Part shown: positions 15,483-24,364 of the stretch, in pieces
Layout: each line of letters begins with the position of its first letter
Numbering within the stretch: position 1 is the stretch's first letter
From: Pseudonocardia sp.
GTDB lineage: Bacteria > Actinomycetota > Actinomycetes > Mycobacteriales > Pseudonocardiaceae
Direction: 5' to 3'
Length of the DNA: 33,057 nt
Assembly: GCA_025869365.1 (NCBI GenBank)
Contig: JAOZVV010000140.1
Span: 1-33,057, forward strand
Made by a program: the position numbers and the translations under genes
Notes under the pieces: generated by a model
Told to the model about the DNA's origin: nothing
What the model saw: the letters and a program-made list of their open reading frames with translations, nothing else
Database searches by the model: none

Positions 15483-16274
15483 TCACGAACCCTCGGCTGC
15501 CGAGCGCAGCCCCATCGCCCGCGACGCCTGCGCCGCCGCGGAGCGCATCAGCCCCAGATGGCGGTCCTGTTCGGACTCCGGCAGGTGGGCGGCGAGACCG
15601 CTCAGGCTCAGGGCCGCGACGACGTCCCCGAGATGGTCCCGGACCGGGACGCTGAGCGCCTTGACCCCCAGCTCGACGTCGTCGTGGCTGGTCGCGTACC
15701 CGTCGCGGCGGATCAGCCGGACCTGTTCGCGCAGCTCGTCCGCCGTCATCTGGGTGGGCGAGGTGCGCACCTGCAGAGGACCGGCGAGGTAGCCCTCCAC
15801 CTGGTCGTCCGGTAGCGCCGCGAGCAGCAGGCGCGGCCCGGCACCCAGGTGCAACGGCAGGGAACCGCCGACCCGCAGCGTGTGGGTGGACGCGTAGCGG
15901 CCGTCGAGCCGCTCGACGCACACCGCCTCCTGACCGCGGGGCACCAGCAGGAACACCGTCTCCCCGGTCTCCCGGTAGAGCACCCGCATGGCCGGGAGGA
16001 CCCGCTCGTGCACGCTCAGCCGACGCGCCATCGCGCTGCCGATCCGGAACGCCCCGACGCCCAGCCGGTAGGAGCCCGGCGAGGGCCGCTCCACGAAGTC
16101 CCCCGCGGCCAGGGTCGTCAGGATGCGGTGGCAGGTGCTCTTGTTCAGCTCCAGGCGCGCCGCGATGTCCCCGAGGCTCAGCTCGTCGGCCGCCTCGGCG
16201 AGCAGCTCCAGCACCGCCATCGCCTTGACCAGCACCCGCACGGGCTCACCCGTCCCCGCGGCCTTCTCCGGCAC
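15483..16274 (-). CDS. IclR-family transcription regulator
   Basis: A 263-aa regulator with an N-terminal winged helix (about residues 12-75: VKAMAVLELLAEA, LSLGDIAARLELNKSTCHRIL, GSYRLGVG) and a C-terminal IclR ligand domain. Start GTG 16274 is chosen because GGAAGGGG lies directly upstream; the frame could begin earlier, up to the end of the kinase gene at 16333. It is last gene of the minus-strand transport/aldolase/kinase operon, 58 bp after the kinase. Two near-identical palindromes in the divergent promoter at 20871 and 21026 have the TTTC-N7-GAAA shape often used by this family, so it probably controls the whole cluster in response to its substrate. Confidence 0.92.
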   Translation of the reverse strand: MPEKAAGTGEPVRVLVKAMAVLELLAEAADELSLGDIAARLELNKSTCHRILTTLAAGDFVERPSPGSYRLGVGAFRIGSAMARRLSVHERVLPAMRVLYRETGETVFLLVPRGQEAVCVERLDGRYASTHTLRVGGSLPLHLGAGPRLLLAALPDDQVEGYLAGPLQVRTSPTQMTADELREQVRLIRRDGYATSHDDVELGVKALSVPVRDHLGDVVAALSLSGLAAHLPESEQDRHLGLMRSAAAQASRAMGLRSAAEGS

Positions 16275-16332
16275 GGTTCCCCTTCCCGAACGCCCGGCCG
16301 CGACCGGGGCGGCTCCTGCTGGATTGATCACG

Positions 16333-17295
16333 CTACGCGACACCGGTGGTCGCTCCCGGCCCCTCGCCGGCCCGTTCCGCCCGGAAGGCGAGCGTCGATG
16401 CGAGATCGACGATGCCCGCATCGGACCCGAGGCCCTGCGCGACGAGCGCCGCCGCGGCGGTGCCGAGCCGGGCCGAGTCCGGGAGCGACCAACCCAGGCC
16501 GTGGCCGATCACGACACCGGCGCTGAACGCGTCCCCGCAGCCCGTCGTGTCGACCACCGGGACGTCGAGGGCCGGGATCCGCTCCGCGCCGGCGCCGGTG
16601 ACGATCAGGCAGCCTTCCGCCCCGGTCGTCACCACGACGGTGCCGACGCCGTGCTCCCGCACCGCCCGGGCGGCGGCCTCGAGGTCGGAGATCCCGGTGA
16701 GCCCGCGGAGCTGGTCGTCGTTCGGCATGAGCAGGTCCGTGTGCGCCCAGGACGGCCGGAGCAGCTCGACGAGCTCGGGACGGCCGACGCTGAGCAGGTC
16801 CATCGTGACGAGCGTGCCGTTGTCCCGGGCGAACCGCAGCAGGTCCGGCAGCGCAGCGGCGGTGAAGTCCCCCAACACGTCCGGGCCGCCGACGTGCAGC
16901 ACGTCCGCCTTCCCGACCAGCCGCCGGTCGACGTCCGCGGCCGTCAGGGTGGCCATCGCGCCGGGCGCATGGAGGGCGGGCCGCTCCCCGTTCGGCCGGA
17001 TCGGCAGGATCGTGGCGGGTGTGGCCAGCCCGGGCCGGCGGGCCATGTGCGTGGCGTCGACGCCGTGCCGCCCGAGCAGGGTGAGCAGGAAGTCCCCGAC
17101 GGTGTCGTCGCCGACCGGGCCGATGCTGGTCACCTCCGCGCCGAGCTTCGCCAGGTCCACCGCGGTGCCGCCGGCCGTGCCGGCCGCGGTCAGCCGGATC
17201 TCCTCGAGCACCCGGCGGCCCTGTCCCGCGGGGATGTCCGGCACCGGCCGGCCGAGGACGTCGAGGATGTGCGCGCCCAGGCAGACGACCTTCAC
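16333..17295 (-). CDS. PfkB-family carbohydrate kinase
   Basis: A 320-aa ribokinase/PfkB-family kinase that phosphorylates a sugar or related polyol. Both signatures are visible: AAGTAGGTAVDLAKLGA with its following GPVGDD near the N-terminus, and TTGCGDAFSAGV near the C-terminus, with the catalytic base Asp 255. Start GTG 17295 overlaps the stop of the aldolase gene by 4 bp (GTGA). Coupling to a class II aldolase suggests that it phosphorylates the sugar that the aldolase then cleaves, or a ketose made by the transketolase pair on the other strand. Confidence 0.9.
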   Translation of the reverse strand: MKVVCLGAHILDVLGRPVPDIPAGQGRRVLEEIRLTAAGTAGGTAVDLAKLGAEVTSIGPVGDDTVGDFLLTLLGRHGVDATHMARRPGLATPATILPIRPNGERPALHAPGAMATLTAADVDRRLVGKADVLHVGGPDVLGDFTAAALPDLLRFARDNGTLVTMDLLSVGRPELVELLRPSWAHTDLLMPNDDQLRGLTGISDLEAAARAVREHGVGTVVVTTGAEGCLIVTGAGAERIPALDVPVVDTTGCGDAFSAGVVIGHGLGWSLPDSARLGTAAAALVAQGLGSDAGIVDLASTLAFRAERAGEGPGATTGVA

Positions 17296-17948
17296 GTGGG
17301 CCCCCCGGCACGTCCGGTGCCGCTTCCGGAGCCCCGCCGGACGACGTCGTCGAGCTCGGCCGCGGACAGCACCCGCGGCGAGCCGAGCCCGGACGCCGTG
17401 ACGTGCAGGGCGCAGAGCCATTCGAGGAGCCGGGCCCGGTCGTAGGCGGAGTCCAGGGTCTGTCCGTACGCGACGGCGCCGTGGTTCGCCATGAGCGCGG
17501 CGGTGCGGTCCACCAGCGCCGCGTGCACCGAGCGGGCCAGCTCGGGTGTCCCGTAGGTGGCGTAGCGGGCGACGCGCACGGGCCCGCCCAGCTGCATCGT
17601 GTAGTAGTGCAGCGGCGGCAGCTCGTCGAGGACGGTGGAGACGGCCGCGCTGTGCAGGCCGTGGTGGTGCACGACCGCGCCGGCGTCCGTCGTGGCGTAG
17701 ACGTCCAGGTGCAACGGCGTCTCCGTGGACGGCGCGTGCGGGCCGTCGACCCGGTTGCCCGCCAGGTCCACCACACAGACGTCCTCCGGCCCGATGCGGT
17801 CGTAGGCCATGCCGGACGGCGAGACGGCGACCAGGTCACCGGCCCGCACGCTGACGTTGCCCGCGGTCCCGAGCACCAGGCCGTCGGCGGTCATGCGGCG
17901 GCCGCACTCCGCCACCTGCGCCCGCGCCGCCGCGAGCCCGGGGGTCAT
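17292..17948 (-). CDS. Class II aldolase/adducin-family aldolase
   Basis: A 218-aa zinc aldolase of the L-fuculose-phosphate/L-ribulose-phosphate type. Metal-binding histidines lie in VVHHHGLHS (His 94-96) and a further His in MANHGAV; GTAGNVSVR and SPSGMAYD form the phosphate site; STETPLHLDVY carries the conserved glutamate. It cleaves a sugar phosphate into dihydroxyacetone phosphate or a related ketone plus an aldehyde. It overlaps both neighbours by 4 bp (ATGA with the ABC ATPase gene, GTGA with the kinase gene), which ties it to the transporter's substrate. Confidence 0.9.
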   Translation of the reverse strand: MTPGLAAARAQVAECGRRMTADGLVLGTAGNVSVRAGDLVAVSPSGMAYDRIGPEDVCVVDLAGNRVDGPHAPSTETPLHLDVYATTDAGAVVHHHGLHSAAVSTVLDELPPLHYYTMQLGGPVRVARYATYGTPELARSVHAALVDRTAALMANHGAVAYGQTLDSAYDRARLLEWLCALHVTASGLGSPRVLSAAELDDVVRRGSGSGTGRAGGPT

Positions 17949-19087
17949 CGGGCGGCCGCCGGTTCGGGCTCCGGCGTCGCGGCCGGCTCGTCGTCCGGGA
18001 CGAGCACACCGGCCTCGGCGGCCCAGCCGACCTCGACCCGGTCCCCGGCCGCGACCGCGCCGCCCGTTCCCGCGGTGTCCCGGACCTGGCCCGCGCCGCC
18101 GCCGTCGAAACGCACGAGGACGCGGCGGAACGCCCCCTGGTACACCACGTCGGTGACGGTCGCGGAGAGCGTGTTGGCGCCGGGGTCCGCCGCCACCCCG
18201 AGGCGCAGGTTCTCCGGCCGGACGACGAGCGCCGCCGGCCCCGTGCCCGCCGCCGAGGCGCCCGCCGTCCCGGTGGTCAGCGAGCACCAGCCGGTGTCCA
18301 GCCGGCCGTCCCGGACGGTGCCGGCGAAGACGTTGGAGTCCCCGAGGAAGGTCGCGACGAACCGCGAGACGGGGCGTTCGTACAGCTCCGCCGGGGTGCC
18401 GACCTGCTCGATCCGGCCGTCCCGGAACACCGCGATCCGGTCCGAGAGCGCGAGGGCCTCCTCCTGGTCGTGGGTCACGAACACGAAGGTGATGCCCAGC
18501 TCGGTGTGCAGCCGGGCGATCTCCAGCTGCAGGGACTCGCGCAGCTTCTTGTCCAGCGCGCCGAGCGGCTCGTCGAGCAGCAGGGCCCGCGGGGCGAAGA
18601 CGACGGCCCGGGCCAGGGCGACCCGCTGCTGCTGGCCGCCGGAGAGCTGCGTCGGCATCCGGTCCGCGTGCTCGCCGAGGTGCACCAGCTCCAGGGCCTC
18701 CCGGACCCGGCGGTCGATCTCGGGCCTGCCCACCTTGCGCTGCCGCAGCGGGAAGGCGATGTTCTCCGCGGCGGTCATGTGCGGGAACAGCGCGTAGTTC
18801 TGGAAGACCATGCCCAGGTTGCGCCGGTAGGGCGGGAGCCGGGCGATGTCGTCGCCGTCGAGCAGGATGCGCCCGGAGGTGACCTCCTCGAAGCCCGCGA
18901 TCATGTTCAGCGTCGTGGTCTTCCCGGACCCGCTCGGGCCGAGCAGGGTCATGAACTCGCCGGCGTGGATGGTCAGGTCGACGGCGTCGACCGCGGGCAG
19001 GGCCGAGCCCTTGTAGACCTTCGTCAGGGCCTCGGCCTCGATGCTCGCTCCGGCCGGGGCTCCCGGCGCGTTCGGGGTCTCAGGCAT
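17945..19087 (-). CDS. ABC transporter ATPase, polyamine/PotA type
   Basis: A 380-aa ATPase of the PotA/FbpC group. Walker A GPSGSGKT, Q-loop FQNYALF, signature LSGGQQQR, Walker B LLLDEP and the switch histidine FVTHDQEEA are all intact. A TOBE domain fills the C-terminal ~130 residues. It energises import by the two adjacent permeases. Start ATG 19087 overlaps the preceding permease gene by 8 bp, and its stop overlaps the aldolase start by 4 bp. Confidence 0.94.
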   Translation of the reverse strand: MPETPNAPGAPAGASIEAEALTKVYKGSALPAVDAVDLTIHAGEFMTLLGPSGSGKTTTLNMIAGFEEVTSGRILLDGDDIARLPPYRRNLGMVFQNYALFPHMTAAENIAFPLRQRKVGRPEIDRRVREALELVHLGEHADRMPTQLSGGQQQRVALARAVVFAPRALLLDEPLGALDKKLRESLQLEIARLHTELGITFVFVTHDQEEALALSDRIAVFRDGRIEQVGTPAELYERPVSRFVATFLGDSNVFAGTVRDGRLDTGWCSLTTGTAGASAAGTGPAALVVRPENLRLGVAADPGANTLSATVTDVVYQGAFRRVLVRFDGGGAGQVRDTAGTGGAVAAGDRVEVGWAAEAGVLVPDDEPAATPEPEPAAAR

Positions 19088-19871
19088 GGCGGCGGTTCCT
19101 CCGGGAGATGCTGGCGAGGCCGAGCAGGGCGGTGGAGATGACCAGCACGACGGTCGAGGCCGCCGCGATCGTGGGGTCGACCTCGTTGGTGACGGAGTTG
19201 AACATGCGGACCGGCAGGGTCTGCAGGTTCGGGGACTGGATGAACAGCGAGACGACGACCTCGTCGAAGGAGGTCACGAACGCGAACAGTGCGCCCGCGA
19301 GGATGCCCGGGCGGATCAGCGGGAACGTGACCGAGCGGAACGTCGTGAAGGACGACGCGCCGAGGCCGGCCGCGGCCCGCTCCAGCGTCCGGTCGAAGCC
19401 GGCGAGGGCCGCCGTCACGTTGACGGTGACGAACGGGAGCGCGAGCACGGAGTGCGCGGCGACGAAGCCCACCGGGGTCCCGACCAGGCCCCAGCCGAGG
19501 AAGGCCGCGTACATCGCGACGGCGACCACGATTCCGGGCACGATCAGCGGGGCCAGGAACAGCCCGTCGACCGTCCCCTTGCCCACGAAGGACGTCCGGG
19601 CCAGCGCGAACGCGGCCATGGTGCCCAGCACCGTCGCGACCACCGTGACGATCAGCGCCAGCTGCAGGGACACCAGCAGGGACGTCAGCCAGGACGACTC
19701 GGTGAAGAACGTGGTGTAGTGCCGCAGGCTCCACGAGCTCGGCGGGAACGCGAAGCTGTCCTCGCCCGAGAAGCTGATCGGCACCACGATCAGGGTCGGC
19801 ACCACGAGCCAGAGCCCGACCAGGACGCCGAAGACGGCGAGCCCCCGCCGGAGTGTGCGTGCGGACCTCAT
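19080..19871 (-). CDS. ABC transporter permease, PotC type
   Basis: A 263-aa inner-membrane permease with about six helices. The EAA loop is visible as LERAAAGLGASSFTTFRSVTFPLIRPGI, which docks the ATPase. Order and sequence type (LRRGLAVFGVLVGL, YTTFFTES) match PotC-like subunits of spermidine/putrescine importers. ATG 19871 overlaps the preceding permease stop by 4 bp (ATGA). Confidence 0.93.
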   Translation of the reverse strand: MRSARTLRRGLAVFGVLVGLWLVVPTLIVVPISFSGEDSFAFPPSSWSLRHYTTFFTESSWLTSLLVSLQLALIVTVVATVLGTMAAFALARTSFVGKGTVDGLFLAPLIVPGIVVAVAMYAAFLGWGLVGTPVGFVAAHSVLALPFVTVNVTAALAGFDRTLERAAAGLGASSFTTFRSVTFPLIRPGILAGALFAFVTSFDEVVVSLFIQSPNLQTLPVRMFNSVTNEVDPTIAAASTVVLVISTALLGLASISRRNRRHA

Positions 19872-20806
19872 ACGAGCGCACCCCCGGCCACCCCGGCACC
19901 CGTGGCGCGGCGGCTGCCCTTCGTCCGGGTCAGCAGTTGCACCCCGCCCACCAGCACGAGTGTGACCACGAGCAGTGCGACCGCGAGGGCGCCCGCGCCG
20001 CCGAAGTTGACCAGCTGGTTGACCTGCACGGCGATGAACTGGGCGAGCATCGACTGCTGGGGGGAGCCGACGAGCGACGGCGTCACGTAGAAGCCCAGCG
20101 ACAGCACCATCACCAGCGTCGCGCCCGCCGCGACCCCCGGGAAGGAGAGCGGAAGGTAGACCCGCAGGAACGCGACCACCGGACGGGCGCCGAGCGAGAG
20201 CGCGGCGTCGACGAGGCGGCGGTCGATCCCGCGCAGGGTCGTGTAGACGGGCAGCACCATGAACGGCAGCATCACCTGCGCCATCGCCAGCGTGACCCCC
20301 GCGGTCGTGCCCAGCAGCCGGACCGGCCCGAGGCCCACCGTGTCCAGGGCGCGGTTGACGATGCCGTTGTCCTGCAACAGGACCACCCAGGCGAAGGTGC
20401 GGGCCATCAGCGAGGTCCAGAACGGGATCAGCACCACCGCCAGGAGCAGCCCGCGCCACCGTCCGGACACCAGCGACATCAGGTAGGCGTACGGGTAGGC
20501 GACGAGCAGGCAGACCACCGTGACCATGGCGGCCATGCCCAGCGTCCGCAGCACGACCGTGACGGCGACGTCGTCCGTGACCAGGGCGGCGTAGTTCCCG
20601 AGGCCGGGCTCGGGCGAGGTCACCGAGAGCCACAACAGGCGCAGCGCGGGCACCACGAAGAACACCACGAGCACCACGACGGCCGGGACCGCGAGCAGCG
20701 CCACCCCGCGGACGGCGACGCGGCGCGGGGACGTGCGGGGCGGCGGGACCCGCCCCGGAGCACCGGTACGGGCAGGTGGTGCGGAGGTATCGGAGGTCAC
20801 GGCCAT
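19868..20806 (-). CDS. ABC transporter permease, PotB type
   Basis: A 312-aa inner-membrane permease, about six helices after a Pro/Arg-rich cytoplasmic N-terminus. The EAA loop reads VDAALSLGARPVVAFLRVYLPLSFPG. It is first gene of the six-gene minus-strand operon. I use ATG 20806; the frame extends to 20857, but that part is promoter-like and has no good ribosome site. It pairs with the PotC-type subunit, and the binding protein is encoded divergently at 21083. Confidence 0.91.
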   Translation of the reverse strand: MAVTSDTSAPPARTGAPGRVPPPRTSPRRVAVRGVALLAVPAVVVLVVFFVVPALRLLWLSVTSPEPGLGNYAALVTDDVAVTVVLRTLGMAAMVTVVCLLVAYPYAYLMSLVSGRWRGLLLAVVLIPFWTSLMARTFAWVVLLQDNGIVNRALDTVGLGPVRLLGTTAGVTLAMAQVMLPFMVLPVYTTLRGIDRRLVDAALSLGARPVVAFLRVYLPLSFPGVAAGATLVMVLSLGFYVTPSLVGSPQQSMLAQFIAVQVNQLVNFGGAGALAVALLVVTLVLVGGVQLLTRTKGSRRATGAGVAGGALV

Positions 20807-20870
20807 GACCGACCCCGCTGGGTCGACGACGGGAACGGCACGGCATGCACCTCTCACAATTCGATACGCG

Positions 20871-20885
20871 TTTCATCAAGTGAAA
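20871..20885. promoter_or_regulatory. IclR-type box 1 (transporter-operon side)
   Basis: TTTCATCAAGTGAAA, with perfect 5-bp arms. The surrounding 21 bp match box 2 (21026-21040) at about 16-17 positions, including CGCGTTTCA. It lies just downstream of a predicted minus-strand promoter (TTGACA on the minus strand at 20918-20913 with a weak -10 near 20895-20890), where a bound repressor would block transcription of the permease operon. Confidence 0.65.
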
Positions 20886-20889
20886 TGCC

Positions 20890-20918
20890 ACCGTGGCGTC
20901 CCCCTGGCCTCGTGTCAA
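20890..20918 (-). promoter_or_regulatory. Predicted promoter of the transporter/aldolase/kinase operon
   Basis: On the minus strand a consensus -35 TTGACA (20918-20913) is followed after 17 bp by CACGGT (20895-20890) as a poor -10. Box 1 lies five bases downstream, overlapping the expected transcription start. The -35 is convincing; the -10 is not. Confidence 0.4.
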
Positions 20919-20976
20919 GCCCGTCAACCAGCGTTAACAGCGTCGAAACGCGCCGATCCGCCGGTCGGTTCCGGGC

Positions 20977-21005
20977 TTGACGGACGGCGCCGGGTCTGGA
21001 CATGC
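20977..21005 (+). promoter_or_regulatory. Predicted promoter of the binding-protein/amidase operon
   Basis: TTGACG (20977-20982) as -35 and ACATGC (21000-21005) as a weak -10, with 17 bp between. Box 2 lies about 20 bp downstream. The arrangement mirrors that on the minus strand. Confidence 0.35.
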
Positions 21006-21025
21006 TTTCACCATTCCGGAGCGCG

Positions 21026-21040
21026 TTTCACATAGCGAAA
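21026..21040. promoter_or_regulatory. IclR-type box 2 (binding-protein side)
   Basis: TTTCACATAGCGAAA, with TTTC/GAAA arms and the same CGCG flank as box 1. It lies 43 bp upstream of the binding-protein start codon and downstream of a predicted -35/-10 pair. It is most simply explained as the second binding site of the IclR regulator encoded at 15483-16274. Confidence 0.65.
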
Positions 21041-21082
21041 TCTGCGAATCCCTGTCGGCCCTTTCCCTCGAAGGTGGATACC

Positions 21083-22135
21083 GTGCGACTCAACAGAGCT
21101 GCGGTGCGGTGGTCGGCGCTCGCCGGCCTTCTCGCCCTGACCGCGACGGCGTGTTTCGGCCCGGTCGGCGACTCCGCCGCCGGGGGCGAGCGGTCCGTGG
21201 TCTTCGCGAACACCGGCGGCGCCCTCGCCGAGATCTTCAAGCAGAACTCGTACGCGGACCTCGCCGCCGACGGCATCACGGTGGCCGAGGAGACCCCGAA
21301 CAACGAGGCCAAGCTGACGGCCATGGTGCAGGCCGGCCAGCCCACCTGGGACGTCTTCTACTCCACGCCGTACACGGCGATGGGCAAGTGCGGCACGCTC
21401 TTCGAGAAGATCGACTACAGCCGCATCGACACCGCTGCCCTGGATCGATCGCAGACGTCCGAGTGCGGCGTGCCGATGATCAACTCCTCGTTCCTGCTGG
21501 TCTACAACACGACGAAGTACGGGGCGAACCCGCCCACGAGCTGGGCTGACTTCTACGACACCGAGCGCTTCCCCGGCAAGCGCGGGATCATGAACTACGC
21601 CAAGGACGCCGGGATGGAGACCGCGCTGCTCGCGGACGGGGTCCCCGGGGACCAGCTCTACCCGCTGGACTACGACCGGGCGTTCGCGAAGCTCGAGAAG
21701 GTCCGGCCGTCGCTGCGCTTCTTCGACACCGGCGCGCAGCAGACACAGGCCCTGCAGTCCGGCGAGGTCGACATGATGCTCGCCTGGCCCGGGCGCGCCT
21801 ACGACGCGCTGGCCGGCGGCGCCCCGCTCGCCGTCGCGTGGAACCAGCCGCTGCGCTACTTCGACACGCTCACCATCGTGAAGGGCGCCCCGCACCAGGA
21901 GGAGGCGTACGCGCTGATCAACAGCCTGGTCGGGACGAAGAACCAGGAGGCGATCGCGAACCGGCTGCCGTACGGGCCCGCGAACTCCGCGGCAGCCCCG
22001 TCGAGCGACCCGAAGATCGCCGAGTTCGTCGACGGCCCGCAGTCCCGGGGCACGACCGTGGTCCGGGACAACCAGTGGTGGTCCCAGAACCTCGACGAGG
22101 CCACCAAGCGCTGGACGAGCTGGGTCAACCGGTGA
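21083..22135 (+). CDS. ABC transporter substrate-binding lipoprotein, PotD type
   Basis: A 350-aa family 1 solute-binding protein. The lipobox LTATAC puts the lipidated cysteine at residue 24, after a basic N-terminus and a short hydrophobic core. Typical binding-protein segments follow (VVFANTGGALAEIFKQ, WDVFYSTPY, NTTKYGANPPTSWADFYD). It catches the substrate outside the membrane for the divergently encoded PotB/PotC/PotA-type importer. Start GTG 21083 follows AAGGTGG; an earlier in-frame ATG at 21002 would put the operator inside the gene and spoil the signal peptide. Its stop overlaps the amidase start (GTGA). Confidence 0.92.
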   Translation: MRLNRAAVRWSALAGLLALTATACFGPVGDSAAGGERSVVFANTGGALAEIFKQNSYADLAADGITVAEETPNNEAKLTAMVQAGQPTWDVFYSTPYTAMGKCGTLFEKIDYSRIDTAALDRSQTSECGVPMINSSFLLVYNTTKYGANPPTSWADFYDTERFPGKRGIMNYAKDAGMETALLADGVPGDQLYPLDYDRAFAKLEKVRPSLRFFDTGAQQTQALQSGEVDMMLAWPGRAYDALAGGAPLAVAWNQPLRYFDTLTIVKGAPHQEEAYALINSLVGTKNQEAIANRLPYGPANSAAAPSSDPKIAEFVDGPQSRGTTVVRDNQWWSQNLDEATKRWTSWVNR

Positions 22136-24351
22136 GGCTCGTCGGCTACGCCGACCGGCTCTCCGTCCGGGCCGGGGACCCGGTCGCCTTCCGGATCAGC
22201 TCCGACCACGCCGCCTACCGGCCTTCGATCGTCCGGCTGCGCCGGGGCGGCTCGGAGCGGCACGGGACGCCGCTGGTGGAGGAGCCCGTCGCGGCCGACC
22301 TCCCGGCCACGCTCCCGGGCCGGGTCCAGGTCACGACGTCCGGTTCGTCCGTCGAGGCCTCGTTCGCGGAGGCGGGCCCGGGCACCGCGCTGGACGCCGT
22401 CGGGCTCGCGGTGTGGTTCCGCCCGACCCTGCCGGGCCCGGATGCGCGGCCGCTGCTGTCCGTGGGAACGCTCGTGCTCGCCGTCTCGGCGTCCGGCCTG
22501 GTCCTGCGGGACGGCGACCGGGAGCTGGCCCGCATCGACGCCGCCCCGGCCGAACGGCAGTGGGCACATGCCGCCGCGACGGTCGACGGCTCCGGCGCCG
22601 TGCGGCTCACGCTGCACCGTCCCGGCCGTCCGTCGGTCTCGACGGCGGCCGTCACCGCGCGGCTCCGGATCGAGGGCGGGCAGGTCCGGGTGGGCGCCGA
22701 CGGCACCGCGCTGCCCGGCCTCGGCCACACCTTCAACGGGGGTGTGGCCCGCCCGGTCGTCTCCGCGATCGCCTGGCCGGAGTCCGCGACGGCGGCGCTG
22801 GCGGCCGGCGCGGACCCGCTCGACCTCCTCGACCCCGCGACGACCTGCGTGCTCGACCTCGCGGCGGAACCGTCCGGGACGCGCGGCCCGCACCGCCGCG
22901 GGCGCACCCCCGGCGCGGACGGGAGGACCCTGCCGCCCCCCGGCGGGCCCGGCCCGATCAGGTCCGGCGCCGAGACGGACTTCCGCCGCGCACCCGCCGA
23001 GTTCGACGCGCTGCACCTGCACGACGACGACCTCGCGGACGCGGGCTGGGACACGGACCTCACCTGGACCGTGCCGGAGGAACTGCCCAGCGGCGTCTAC
23101 GCCCTCGCGATCCGCGCGGGGGACGACCTGGACCGGATCCCGTTCGTCGTCACCCCCCCGGTGCGCGACGACCCCGTGCACGACGCGCCGGTCCTCGTCG
23201 TGCTGCCGACCTGGACCTACCTCGCCTACGCGAACTGGCGCACGTACTCCGAGTACGAGGCCGAGCGCCTGGTCCTCTACGGCGAGCGGCGCGGCGTCGA
23301 CCCCCGGGACCACTGGCTGGCCGAGCACCCGGAGTTCGGGCGTTCCCTCTACGACGTCCACTCCGACGGCACCGGCGTCGCCTACTCGACCCGGCTGCGC
23401 CCGATCGTCAACATCCGGCCGGACTACTTCACTCCCACCACCCGCGGCTTCCGGCACTTCGCGCAGGACCTCCTGCTGCTGGACTGGCTCGACGGCCGGG
23501 GCGAGCGCTACGCGGTCGTCACCGACGACGAGGTGGAGCGCCACGGCACGGACCTGCTCTCGCACTACCGCGTCGTGCTCACCGGCGGGCACCCCGAGTA
23601 CTGCTCCGCCGGGATGCTCGACTCCTACCTCGCCCACACGAACGCGGGCGGGCGGCTGATGTACCTGGGCGGCAACGGCTTCTACCAGGTCACCGCCCGC
23701 CACCCCGGCCACCCGGACGCCGTGGAGATCCGCCGCGGCCACGCGGGCGTGGCCACCTGGGTGTCCGATCCCGGCGAGGAGCACCTCTCCGCGACCGGGG
23801 AGCACGGCGGCCTGTGGCGGATGCGCGGGCGCGCCCCGAACGTGCTGGTCGGCGTCGGGTTCACCGCGCAGGGCTTCGACAAGGGCTCCGGGTACGCGCG
23901 CAGCGAGGTGAGCGCGGACCCCTGCGTGTCCTGGGTGTTCGACGGGGTCGAGGCCGGGGTCGGCGAGGTGTTCGGGGACGAGGGCCCGGGGCTGGGCGGG
24001 GCGGCGGGTGACGAGCTCGACCGTGCGGACGTCCGGCTCGGCACGCCCGCGGACGCCGTCGTCCTGGCCTCGTCCGTCGGCCACTCGTCGAAGATCGCCC
24101 TCGTGCCGGAGGAGGCGGACCTGTCCTACGCCGCTCCCCCGCCCGGCCTCGATCCCAAGGTCCGCGCGGACGTCGTCCTACTCGGGCGGCCCGGCGGCGG
24201 CGCGGTCTTCTCCGTCGGCTCGATCGCCTGGTCCACCGCCATGAGCCACCGCGGCGGGGACAACGACACCGCCCGGGTCACCGGCAACGTCCTCGACCGC
24301 TTCCGGGACGACCCGGGTCCGATCCTGCCGCCCGCGGCAACCCAGCACTAG
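22132..24351 (+). CDS. N,N-dimethylformamidase large-subunit-like hydrolase
   Basis: A 739-aa protein matching the beta (large) subunit of dimethylformamidase. It has an N-terminal beta-rich part, a LamG-like lectin fold (about residues 85-190, e.g. LGLAVWFRPTLPG-type strands) and the C-terminal catalytic domain. As I recall the Paracoccus enzyme, its mononuclear iron is held by Tyr399, Tyr440 and Glu521 with His519 nearby. Here Tyr 366 (TYLAYAN), Tyr 407 (SLYDVHSDG), His 487 and Glu 489 (GGHPEY) stand at almost the same spacings (41 and 82 against 41 and 81). It should hydrolyse an amide C-N bond in the cytoplasm. No small alpha subunit is encoded nearby. It is coupled to the binding protein by a GTGA overlap, so it probably acts first on the imported compound. 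Confidence 0.85.
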   Translation: MRLVGYADRLSVRAGDPVAFRISSDHAAYRPSIVRLRRGGSERHGTPLVEEPVAADLPATLPGRVQVTTSGSSVEASFAEAGPGTALDAVGLAVWFRPTLPGPDARPLLSVGTLVLAVSASGLVLRDGDRELARIDAAPAERQWAHAAATVDGSGAVRLTLHRPGRPSVSTAAVTARLRIEGGQVRVGADGTALPGLGHTFNGGVARPVVSAIAWPESATAALAAGADPLDLLDPATTCVLDLAAEPSGTRGPHRRGRTPGADGRTLPPPGGPGPIRSGAETDFRRAPAEFDALHLHDDDLADAGWDTDLTWTVPEELPSGVYALAIRAGDDLDRIPFVVTPPVRDDPVHDAPVLVVLPTWTYLAYANWRTYSEYEAERLVLYGERRGVDPRDHWLAEHPEFGRSLYDVHSDGTGVAYSTRLRPIVNIRPDYFTPTTRGFRHFAQDLLLLDWLDGRGERYAVVTDDEVERHGTDLLSHYRVVLTGGHPEYCSAGMLDSYLAHTNAGGRLMYLGGNGFYQVTARHPGHPDAVEIRRGHAGVATWVSDPGEEHLSATGEHGGLWRMRGRAPNVLVGVGFTAQGFDKGSGYARSEVSADPCVSWVFDGVEAGVGEVFGDEGPGLGGAAGDELDRADVRLGTPADAVVLASSVGHSSKIALVPEEADLSYAAPPPGLDPKVRADVVLLGRPGGGAVFSVGSIAWSTAMSHRGGDNDTARVTGNVLDRFRDDPGPILPPAATQH

Positions 24352-24364
24352 GCAAGGAGCAGCA

